Source: Thamnaconus septentrionalis (lineage: Eukaryota > Chordata > Actinopteri > Tetraodontiformes > Monacanthidae). From it: a stretch of DNA of 64,000 bases. The notes under the pieces are model-generated. The model ran no database searches. It was not told the DNA's origin and was given only the letters and a program-made list of their open reading frames with translations. Shown piece by piece: positions 1-12,000 of the stretch. The position numbers and the translations under genes are program-made. Every line of letters starts with the position of its first letter. The first letter of the stretch is position 1. Where the stretch lies: contig CM020502.1 of the NCBI GenBank assembly GCA_009823395.1, forward strand, positions 26,538,944 to 26,602,943, written 5' to 3'.

Positions 1-154
1 AGAAAAGAAGCTGACAGCTCCGAACTCCAGCGTGTCCGTCCACCTTCATGTCAGTCAAAGTCTGGGTAAGTAGCTCTGATTTAATCTGATTTGAGCAGGC
101 GTCCCTCGGCAGTGTTTACACAACAAGTGTCCTGGAGCTGAGTCAGCACAACAA

Positions 155-230
155 GAGTCTCCTTCTTTTCTTTTCTTTATTTAAACGATAGCCGTGAGCC
201 AGGAGTAATTTTCACATCCACACGGATGTT

Positions 231-265
<35 letters not shown>

Positions 266-558
266 CTTTTTTAAATCTTTGTGTAAATCTTCAACAATGA
301 CGGCGCAGCAACAAACACTGATTAAATGTTGAAACAGAGTTTTTCGGACGGTGCGTCCGACACAAATGAGCAGCTTGAAGTGGGAAGAGACGCCTGGACG
401 GCGTGTCGAGACTGACAAGGAGATCAGCACGTCCTCTTCTAAAACTCTCTCTTCTCTTTGTCTTTTCTTTTCCACACATCAGCTTCGGTTGCTGCTGCGT
501 CCTGGGGGTTGACCGGTGAGACCTGGATCCTGAAGTAATATCACTTCTTTGAAACAAC
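155..558 (-). other. lhfpl3: Predicted lhfpl3 3' UTR exon
   Basis: After the proposed stop at 1046, exon 3 runs to a good GTAAGG donor at 1009. A minus-strand acceptor (pyrimidines then TTGCAG) opens a further exon at 558. A minus-strand AATAAA at 181-176 would place the transcript end near 155. The stop is only about 36 nt upstream of the splice junction, so this arrangement would not trigger decay by the usual distance rule. It includes the (TG)n tract at 235-262. Inferred from splice and poly(A) motifs only. Confidence 0.4.
235..262. repeat. (TG)n microsatellite
   Basis: 28 bp of TG repeats. Confidence 0.9.
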
Positions 559-1045
559 CTGCAAGAAGATGAACAGTAATAGTAATGGCAGCTGGGTAAG
601 CGAATATGTCAAAACATCTGTCCTGTTTGAATTTCATTTCACTAAAACAAGAAATACCCTGATACCTTTTAAGGGGGAGGGTGATGATATTTCAAATGTT
701 CTCTGTCTATACAGCGATGCACTGCTTTGGAAATTTGAAAATGTGCTTGTGTTAGGTTTAGCTAGAGGACACTAATTTTAATAATTTTACTTTACAAAAA
801 ACATGGTTCTCTTTCCAAATGACTCAGAAAAGGTTCATTCGTCTTCTTCTGTGAAACGCTAAGACTTGAAGAAAAGAAAAACAACCTTGCATCTTTGCTT
901 CCACTTAAGTGGGCAGTCACAACTGCTGCCTGAAGACAATTGAAAAGTTAAAAAAAAAAATAATAAAAAAAAATCCATCCGCCCCAATAAAACACTGCCT
1001 CCCCCTTACCTGTGTGTCTCTCAGCGCCGTCTCACTCCCATTATA

Positions 1046-1155
1046 TTAGATGGCGTTGCTGCTGCTCTCTGCAAAAGGAAGAGACAGAAAGCAGTAGTTA
1101 TTACTTCTGTCCACTAGATGGCAGTATTGCACTAGAAACCATCTGAGACATGAGC

Positions 1156-1187
<32 letters not shown>

Positions 1188-2760
1188 GGGAGTTCGGGGG
1201 GCGGGGTGAAAATTTATATCCACCCAAACAACAAGATGGCAAGCATTTTAAGAGAAGGCACTCTGCTGTTTGATGGATGGCTGCACCTTTTCACTCCTCA
1301 CTCCGATATTTCACCCACGTCCTCCATCCTTCTCCTCCTCCTCCTCCTCCTCCTCAGCTCATTATCCCTCTCGTCCCCTCCCCTCCTTTTCTCCCTCCCC
1401 TCTCCCTCTCTTGACGATGGCTCCTCCCTCGCAGCTTTTTGCCTGGGCGAGCTTAAAAAAGTCGCCTGTGTGCCGGCTGATAAAGCGCTGCCGCCGCCGC
1501 CGCCGTGATTCATGTGGACGGTCCCGACAGCAAGCGGTGTAAACAGCCATTAGTAATTCATGACTCCGTCCGCCGCCGTCCCGGGGCTTCAATTAACCCC
1601 CGCCGCCGGTGCATTCTCGTCCCCGCCGCGCTCTCTCTTGTCCCGCTCATCTGTATTCTCCTCTGCGTCCAAAATCATTCTCCACGGGTCCGAGCGCGGC
1701 CAATCGAGGCGTGCGAAGGCGTCGTCGGCTGTGTGTCGCAGCCGTCTAATGCATGCAGATTGATTCACCTGGTGCTGCAGAGGTATTACAGCAGGAGATA
1801 GGTTGGATTTCACTGCAGTTTGAAGGCTGCAGAGCTTGGGATCCGACGGCGTGTCATCGCAAATGTGACTTGTTGATCCCCTTTGGAGCCATAATCTGGC
1901 CTGGGGCGAAGAAAACGATAAACTGGTTGAAACCTTTTCCTTCACTGTCTGGTTGTCGTGGGTTTTGAGAGGTTTCGACAAGGCCGCAGTTGAGAAAGTG
2001 CTCACCGTTCCACAAAAAGTCATTGCAAAGGTTTGAGAAAGTTTACAGAAATTCTTGCAGACTCACTTATTGATTCCAGCTCCTCTGCACTACATATTCA
2101 TACTTTTCTCGGCCAAAGTGGCTGTTTGGGTAAAATAGAAACAGAAGTTTGAAACTGGCTCAAGTTCATGTCGAGTGTACCTTATTTATTTTTTCTATTA
2201 ACATAACCAAGCAGTGCCCTCATCTGATCTGTTCAGTTAGCAGTACTTGCTGCTATGACTTGTGCTGTAGCCCAATCGTTTGTGTATGAATGCTCGGCCG
2301 AATTGCTCCTAATGGGATAAATAAAGTTGTCTCAATCTGAAAATATTGGAAAAATAAGATGTAAACTATACTCTTTCTTCCTCTTTCTCTTTCCTTCCTT
2401 CTTTATTTAAAAAAAAGAACACAACCACCTGGACTTCTGACTTCCACACGGTTAGCTTGTGGGTAAAATCAATGTTGACTGATGCTTCTGGACGGTTCTT
2501 CTCTCACTACTGGTGACTTACTGTCTCCCAGCAGCTCCTCGGACATCAGGCTGTCCTGGCGGTTCCCCAGGACGAAGGCCAGGAAGGAGAGGATGAGCGC
2601 GTCCAGGATGCCCATGATGGCCAGGATGTAGGCCCAGCGCACCGAGCAGGCGCCCAGCGTGTACTTGTCTGTCTGCTCGCCGCACATGCGCTTCACCTCG
2701 TCGCTGTCCCAGCCGTCCGGGTAGATCATGCAGCCCAGGATCAGACACGTGCCTGGAGAC

Positions 2761-2809
<49 letters not shown>

Positions 2810-3044
2810 GAGAGAGAGAGAAAACACATTAGCTTGGTTGTTTTTTTACGAGATGGATGTGCAAAGACCTCAGGTCTGAACAACTCAAAGGCCGAGGGAG
2901 AAATTCACCCAAATGGGAACGAGAGAGTCGAGGAGGTGAAGACTGAGGAAGAGGAGGAGGAGGGAGAACGAATGCAACCTCGTCCATTAGCCGTCTGCCG
3001 CACGGCCGCCGATGATGAACCGAGCCGTCAAGCAGCGGAGCATA

Positions 3045-3092
<48 letters not shown>

Positions 3093-6000
3093 CGTGCTCG
3101 GGCAGAGCAGCCAGTCACATGATTTACGGGGAGCGAGAGGTCTGTTTATACTGGGTGACGGCGCCCCCCGGAGCCAAGCATCCATCTCAAAACACTGACT
3201 CTTATTTTCTCGTCTTTTTACCCCCAACATTTCTGACCTTTGAGAAAAATCCACCAGATGACGGAGCTGCACGAAAAGCAAACACAAGTCTTTCCTCCGT
3301 TCTTGACTCTCTGATCTCCCAGAAATGTTTTTCGTGACCACAAAACACTTTTTTTCCCCCCTCACTCCGTCTTCCACGCAACACAAGCACCAACTTGCTG
3401 TTTGAATATTCAGAGCTTCGCTAGAGAGCGCGCCGTTCTCTCCTGTGTAAACAAGCTGCTCCTGCGGGCCCTTCGCCCCCCCCCCCCCCTTTTTTTTCTG
3501 ATTTTCAATATTAATAGCGCGAGACGAGCCGAGTGGGCAAATCGTAAATCTCCAACTGAGCTCATGAAATGGGGGAGTGAGATCAAAGAGTCTCTCTCTC
3601 TCTCTCTCCAAAGGCCCAGGATTGAGGTCCAGGTGAAGGTCCGTTTGAAGCTGAGCGTGCACCGCTGAGCTACTCACTATCCACTGCACTTGATTTATTT
3701 TTTCGGAGAGGGGAAAAAAATTAATAAAGTGCAAGGGAGATTAAATCTAAATCCAGGCTCTTGTTACTGTTGTCATTCCTCTTCGCCGCGCCGCCGAGCA
3801 CAACTCCTGAACAAAGATTTGAAAAACATGATCAAACTAATCTCCATCTATTGTTGAAAGCACGCTGGGGGCCAAACCCTTTCTCGTCGGCGGCTCCACC
3901 ACGTTCTAAGGTTTCTAGTGTGGCTACGAAACAATCCCCCAGATGGCTCCCAGTTACGCGGGAGCGTGCAGTGGCTGGCGGGATCAGATCCTTCATTTCC
4001 TGGTGAATAAATTCTCCACATCATCCCGCCAGCCGGCGGCGGCCTGCAGAGGAAGCAGCAGCAGCAGCAGCAGCCCTGCGGCATCAATGATAAAAGGCAA
4101 TATTTTGGCAAAGGCAACTTTGATGATAACTCCCTTTGTGACGTCATGCCTATCAAAACATCCAGTGTAAAACAGAGGTATAAATTAAGTCTCCTCTGAC
4201 CTCTGACTCTGATATTTCAGATAGTTGAGCACAAAAAATAAGCAGCTAATAATGAAAGATTTATATGGAGGCGCATTGAAAAAAAACAGGGCTCAGTATT
4301 ACAGTATAATGTAAAACCATCACGTTATTTCGTGATCATTTTCACGTTATTTTGTGAAGAATTCGCATTATAAACGTGAAAATTATCACGTAAAAACATG
4401 AAACTATCACGTTATTTCGTGATCATTTTCACGTAAAAGCGCTTGCATCAACTCGAGTTGATTGAAAGAACTTTTAGGGTTCTAAAATTCTAGTTGAATT
4501 TAGCTCTATAATCTGTGTACAAATACAAAAAGCACCCCGTGATACGTTCTAATTACTACGGAAGCGCTTTACTGCCGCACTAGAAACAAAAACAGGACTC
4601 AGTATCATGTTGTTACATGAAAATGATCACAAAGTAACGTGATGGTTTCACGTTTTTATGTGATAATTTTCACGTTATAATGTGAAAATTATCACGGAAT
4701 AAAGTGATAGTTTCACGTTTTAGCGTAATACTGAGCCCTGTTTTTTTTCTAGGGTGGCTGCAATGCGCTTCTGTAGATTTATACATTTAACAAATGTGTT
4801 TTTTGCACAGGCTTAGTCAAACCTGTGCAAAAAAGCAGCAAAAACTCAACTGATGCGCTACTGAGGAGCTGTCCACCTGCTATGGTGCTGAAATCTCAGC
4901 CCGCCGGCGGCTCGAGTCACTGTAATTTCAACTTCCCCCTAACTAATACTCTGTGTGTATGAGTATATTTTTAATTATGGATGAACGATCCCCTCAAGCA
5001 CGGGACTCCAGATAACATTTTTACCTCACACGAAAGATGAACCGGTGCGACAATGTGCGGGCCCCTTGGGGAAGGAGAGCAATAAACTCAATAGATGTTC
5101 AAATTCACAATCTAATCATCTGTGAGCGGAGACAGCGAGCCGGCCGGGCCTTTAACTCCGAGCCAGAGGACGAGGGCAAGTTATTAAGTTATTACAGCTT
5201 CATCATGTATGAAAGGGAGACGAGCCACGCTGGCTTCAAGGTTAGCCTGCACTCTCATCCAGGCAAATGTAAGTGCAGAAATCAGATGACTGGCAACGTA
5301 GCGCAGCTCATGAAGCAGGGGGCGCTGTGGCAGAAAGACGTGCGACTCTACCGTGCAGGGGTCGCGTCAGGAAGGTCATCCCAACTAAAAACATGCCCCA
5401 AACTGAACATGTGAATCATCTCGCCGTTGCGCCCCCTGTTGGTAACAGCCAAAAGGACTGGCGTGTGACAGTCTGCCTATAGTTGCTATGCTACACAGGG
5501 ACTGTCTGTTCCGAGGAGGATGAGCTGTGTTGCTGCTGCTTGCCAGAAAATAATGTAATGAAAGAACGTCTCAGAGGCTCCTGCTGGGAAGATATGAGCA
5601 CAAAGGCAAACACAAGTTGGACGCTCGCAAATGTTTTCAGCCAATTCGGATCATTTTGGAGCCAATGTTCTACTTTACAAGAACTCTGCACGGCAACAAA
5701 GTAAAGAAACCTCCGTATCCTGGTCTGAATTCTTTTAATGCTTTTGCGGTCAAACACTGAAATCAGCTTTGGATTTTTTGCTCGTTCCAAATTGCTTGCT
5801 GGAGGAGAGAAGTCCTCCTCGTTTTTCCGGGGCGAGCTTTAATCAAGACTTCCTCTTGTTTCTCCGAGCACAAAGCGCCGCTCAGGAGTGGGCGGTTGCC
5901 TGCCGTGCGCTGCATGGTGGTGGTGGAGAGGGTGGTGGTGGTGGTGGTGGTGTCCCCAATCAGGACTTCACTGTGGGTTTTTGGCTGAATGCTGTGGAGC

Positions 6001-9000
6001 TGAGTGTTTAACAAGCACACCAGACTAAAAGATCCTGAGCAGCTTCCGCTCCTGCACAGTTTAGTTTAGTGTTAGTTTTACTTTGGATGCCCATTCAAAT
6101 AAACCTGCAAAGGCAGAAGGCCGACTGATCTTCCTGGGGTTCATAAAGATTAAAAGTACATACACATAACAAATGTACATTATATAAATGCATCATATAA
6201 TACACTACACTTTACATATATGAATACATAAATAAATACAATTACAATCCACTCACACTCCATCTGCCTCCCACCCCACGTTACATCAGCAATATTACTA
6301 TAGTGGCAATTATCACACATTCTAACCTCTTTGAGTTGCATATTTCATAGTATCTCACAAAACCGCACATACCAAGTATTAAACAGCATACTGTTGGGGG
6401 TTGACGCACCCAAAATCAACCTTTTTTTATTGGTTTTTTAAAACCTTCTTTGCTTGTTGCTTGAGTAATGGCATACAGAGCAAAAGAACAGACGAACCAG
6501 CCGGTGTTAGCGGAGAGAAGAGCGGTGGATGATTTAAGACGGGCGATCCCATCAAGCAGGTCCCTGTGGACCTGAGGTGATCAATCTGCCAATCCAGGCC
6601 GCATCGTTCCTACCCTCCCCTCACCCCACCCGGCCGAGGGAAAACACGCGCTAAGCCTCGTTTACTCAATGTCAGCAAACTTCCAGCTAACTCTTTCCCC
6701 CCTGGGATAATGTTTGTGCAGCTAAACTGCGTCGGCGCTCGGCCGGCTCTTCGGGAGCAAGACAGTGGATTTACTCGTGTTGCAGTACTCGGGATTGGTC
6801 TTGGTCTCAAGACCGGTCTGAAAGACCACTTTGTAAGGGTCTGGTCGGGTCTCAGAGGCATTTTACTCTGTCTCGGTTGTGTTTTGGAAAATGGTTGAAA
6901 AAACAACCATTTTCAAAAAAACAACAAAATTATTGAACTACTGAAAAGAAATGTTGCTGTTCAATTTAGAAGCAAACTTGAATTTAAAAAACATGTTAAT
7001 TTTTTTCTGTTTTGTTCTTATTTTTCTTTGATCTATAAAGTCTTGGTCTTGTCTCGATCCTGATACTCTCTAGTCTTGATATTGTCTTGGTCTCAGTTGG
7101 TGCCGTCTTGACAACAACACTAGAATTTACTCTGGCGGCCAAACGGTCAGAATGTTTTCACCATGTTCTTGCCGATGGGATCTTTTCACTCTCAACAATC
7201 GGGGGAGGGGGGTTGTTTGCGTTCATCATCATCATCATCACCATCACCACCACCAGCTCACGTCCTCAGACGCGACGACAGCATTGCTGAGGTGCCAGAC
7301 TAGTTTGGCAGCTCTGAATCTTTAACACGTGTCTCTATTTTCACAGCACAAATTAAAAAAAAAAAAAAAACTTGGCAGGCTTTGAATTCGGCACTTTGAG
7401 GGGGAGGAGGGAGGCAGGAGGGTTTCAGAACTTCTAATGGTTCCCTGATCTGCGACGACGGCACAGGAGTGCACGTTCTGCTCCTTTTGTTCCGTCCTTT
7501 CAAGCCCTCCATTTTCGGGCGTGACTCTGTGCACGGCTCTGAACTAATGAGGCGAGTTTTACAGCTTTGTCTTGCTGCAGAAGAGCCGACATAGCGTGGA
7601 TACGCTTGAAATATGCAGCTTTTTCTTTGAAAACAAAACAAAACAAGAAGACAGTGAGTGCAGGTACAAGTCCAGCATTGTAAGTGGGGTTAGTCGTGGG
7701 ACGTGATTACTATTATTATGAAAATATCTTCTTCAAAAGGTAAATGAAATAAAAATAACAAAAAATAAATAATAAAAACGTCAAAATGAAATTTGTCTCT
7801 ATCATAATATACTTGAAAATAAGTCTCTAGACTGGCCATCATAACTTTATTTTGGCAGTAAAAAAAAAAAGAAGAAAGCGAAGAAGGTGAACTTCAAAGT
7901 TGTCCTTTGTTGAGGGAGAAGGACCAACCTGATGCCAACTTGCCAAGGCCGTGTTTCCCCGGCAACCACTAGGAGGACGACTGTCGTCCTTGCGGTTGCA
8001 GATATTAAAGGCATCGAGAACTCGTCCTCCTCTTCCTCCCCTTCTTCCTCCTCCTCCATACTATAGCATGTTGTTGTTTTTCCAGGGACAAAAAAAGTCT
8101 TAAAAAATACTTTAATCAGTCTGAAACACATCTAAACAACCTTCTTGGAATGCTGTTTTTTCCGGGGACAAAACATTTTTTTTAAAAATTCTTTAATCAT
8201 ACCGAAATCAATGTCCTATGGTAACTTAGCATGAGACGGAATTGTTCCAAGCAAAATGTCAACATCCTATCCTGAAAATCAGAAAAATCGTAAGTCGTTT
8301 TTTTCTGTGGACAAAAGCAAAATCTCAACATGTCCAATGGCATAGTTTAGCACGAGATGGAGCGGTTCCAAGTAAAATCTCCAAGTGTTCGAAAATCCGA
8401 AAAAATTGACACTCTCTAGCATGTCGGGTTTTTTTTGGGGGGGGACAAAAAAAATGTAAAAAAAAAATACTTTAATCAGCCCGTAACGCATTGAAACCAC
8501 CTTCTTGGCATAGCTTAGCATGAGACAGAGCTGTTCCAAGCAAAATCTCAATATATCCGAAAATCGTTTTTTTTCTGGGGACAAAAGAAATTCCAAAAAA
8601 CATTTTAATCAGCCCGAAACGCACCAAAACCACCTTTGGGAGTTAAGCATATTCATTTGTGGCAATTTCACTCTTAAATGTGTATGATGAGTGTCCTGAC
8701 AGGCAGTGTTACTGTGTGTGTGTGTGTGTGTGCGTGTGTCAGACGTCGACACACACGCCGCCTACATCGTGTCGCGCACCACTTGTAATATATCTGCTCA
8801 ACTGGGATCTGGGATGTGATAAAACTGTCAGTTTTGAGAGCTCGCATCGTCCACTTCAGGCTCAGCGTTGGAGCTGCGACCTTCGCTGGAGCGCGCGAGC
8901 GTTTCTCATCCCGCAGCAGCAGCGGCAGCGACGACATCCAGGTGTCACAACAGGCCCCTCGAAAAATGCTGATGAATGACGACGAGGCGACACCGGCATC

Positions 9001-12000
9001 ACTCAAACGCAAGGAAATGAGCATCAGCCAGACAAACACACACACACACACACACACGCACACACACACACACACACACACCCAAAGGCGTACCGGAGAC
9101 AGATACTTTCAAATGGGTCAACGTGTCCTTGTCCCGCTGCCTAATTCGGGGGGAGGATGAATCAAGCCGGCCGCCTCCTCCCTGCCGCCCCAGTGATCAA
9201 GAAGATAAACCCCCGATGGGAGATCTTTAAAGTGCGGCGCCCTCCGCTGGGCACATGGGAGAGCTGGCAGCCGTGATGGAGACGTATCGACGTGGCAGAG
9301 CCGAGGACACAATGAGGGAGTCTGACGGATCAAAACAGCACCTTGATGCAGCCGCTGTTCATTTTGAGCCTCAGTGATTAAAACGATGAGGAGCAGCCGG
9401 CCGTCGTAGAAAGGAGGAAAGATTCTCATTATCGGTGATCGTTCCATCGGGTCTGTGCTTTTAAAAATGACAAAAATCCAGTGAGACACAACTACCGAAA
9501 ACTCCTAACAAAACATTTGGCTCACACTGGTTTATGGTCTTATTAATCCCAGCAAACACGGTTTCCAAAAACATCACAACATCTCCACATTATTTTAGCC
9601 TTAAACACAGAGGCGTCTCTCGCTTCCTCGAGCTGAGATTAATCATGTGAGGTTATTCCCCCTCTCTCTCTCTAACTCACTCTCTCCCTCCCTCTCTCTC
9701 TCTCTCTCCCCCTCTCTCTCTCCCTCTGTCTTTTTCTCTCTCGGCCTTCGGGTCCTAATTAAGCGGTCTAACGTGCTTCTCCCTGTAGTTCTGGAGTTGG
9801 CGAGGGAGGGGAGATCGCTCCGGTCCGAGCACATTCCCAAACAGACCGAGGAGGAGGGGGAGAGAGAGGAGAAGAAGGGGGAGGAGGAGGAGGGGGAGGA
9901 AGGGCTGCAAGGGGCTGCTGTGGATTTCTGGTTTCTGCAACGTTGTGTTGCTGCTTTTTGCGATTCTGCGGTGAAGCTGCATCAGGAGTACGAGTGAGGG
10001 CAGTCAAAGTCTGCTATCCGCAGATCCAACGACTCGTATGTGACTGATGTTTTAAGAAACGCCGGCCGTTGATGTTGCAAAAGACACAGCGGTTGCGTTT
10101 TGCATTTCTAACCACTATCAAGTTGACCCGGGTCGCCACCGCAGAGACAACAGTGACAACGACAACGACGACAACGACAACGACAACAACAACAAGAACA
10201 TCGGCGGCGGAGGCGTTTGATCCTCAAGGTTGTCGGGACAGACTCTCGCGTCCAAAACATTTCAGCATGAAAGGCCCCCGAGGGACGAAGAAGCTACAAA
10301 GTCAAGCCCACTTTGGCAGAGTGTTGATGGCCGAGTCTCGTTCCTCGTCTTCAGCCTGTCACATCGCATCCTCCCTCAAAGCCGTCGTCTTGTTGCGGAG
10401 AACTTTCGGGTGACTGCAGAGCGATGGAGGCCGATCAGATCCTCTCCTCTCCCCCGGCAGCCCGCTCACACTAACGACAACACCCCTTCCTGGGGAGAGG
10501 GCATAATCAAACTTAACCAGCAGGGGTGCCAAGTCCGTCTGTGAGGTTTGTACATCTGAAAGGTCCAGTGAGAATAAATAAAAGTAATTTGGTTTTCCTA
10601 CCCTTAGAACGGTTCTTATTTGCATATAAGGAAATGCATAGATCAATCAGAAACTTGCTCCCAGTTAGCTTCCATCTTGCGCCACCATACTTCTAAGGAA
10701 GCCTGGTGTGGACAATCCAGCTGCCTCACAGCACGTTTTGTAATTAGGGTGAACGCTTGTGTCTTCACATAAACCAATGAGGACGGTGCACGAGGTATCC
10801 AGGTTTGGGTGCGCTGGCCACCGTAGCTCACTGGCAAACTGCGGGGGGGTTGCATTTTGCAATCTTGATGCTTCTGTTTCTTCTTCAAAATCTCCAAATA
10901 TTACACACTTAACCTTTAAAGCAACTTCACACAGGTCCTTTTATCCCCTTTCATCTTTTCATTTGACATAATAATAATAATGATAATGTTTGTTTTTCCC
11001 GTCTTTTCTCTGTTTAAAAGGGTTTCTGATGCAGCTGCTGCATCTTTCTGTGAAAACATCACAGTGCTGTGACACACTTTAAAAAGACATTTGGTTGGAA
11101 TAAAAGTGATTTACAGATTTTAATAAGATTGTACATTTGCAGTTGAAGGATCAAAAGAAACCAGCTGCTCAAAGTCTCTTTGTTTAAAAAAAATGATTAT
11201 TTGCTTTTTTCTCTTCTAACAGAGAAGCACTTTCAGTCGGACTCGGAATAATTGGTGTTTTTCTGAAGCATCCCGTAACACTTTTGTTTTTGCTCTGGGA
11301 CGAGCTTGTGCTGCTCTTCAGCTGATCCGTCCAGCAGCATCAGACCGGCATCACTTTTCTGTTTGCGGAGGGAAAGAAAAACAAGAAAACAACAGGACGG
11401 ATCGGCGACGATCTCACTCAGACGCCGGTGCTGCTCAACGGCTCACATCAAACCTCACAACTCCGCCCTTGCTTCCCGTCCACATCTCAGCTCTCCCCGC
11501 TGCTACCTGCACACCTGCCTCCGCCTGATGAGGAGCCGCGTATCTTCAGGCTCTGTGACTTCGCCACATCTCCGTCCTAGAGGGACCTTGTTATCTCCAC
11601 ATCAAGTCAGTCTCTGGCTGCCAACTGGACACCATCATCATCATCGTCGTCCCCACCAACAAACAGGGGAAACGCAGCTTCTTGTGGGAAGTTGGAATGG
11701 GGGGGAAAAAAACCACACAGACTTTGTAAAAGCTGTGACAAAAACCACCAGAGAACCAGATCTCATGAATCATGCATGCAGCTTTCTCCTGGCAAACACT
11801 GCAGGGGTTTCAAGGCTGCCAAGTCACATCGCTCCTGTCGAAGTGTGTCACTTCGTGCAAACCAGTTGTGGGTGTAATTAGACTCTCTTTCCTTTCCTTT
11901 TCTTTTTTTTTTCTAATAATGCCGCCGTTTCAGCAGGAGCTTCCTCACCGCCGAGCTAACGGAGACTGGGAGGCCCTGCGGTGCTTTCACACGCAGCAGA

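Noticed and set aside
569..775. Plus-strand ORF starting MNSNSNGSW with a donor-like GTAAGC, possible first exon of another gene
   Set aside because: Matches no known N-terminus I recall, and the same sequence reads better as a minus-strand acceptor for the lhfpl3 3' UTR.
2829..3734. 301-aa minus-strand ORF in lhfpl3 intron 1
   Set aside because: Crosses a TG/CA microsatellite (poly-His-Thr run), low complexity, no family resemblance.
11306..11881. 191-aa plus-strand ORF in lhfpl3 intron 1
   Set aside because: Compositionally random, His-run from a CAT repeat, no homology recognised, no splice support.
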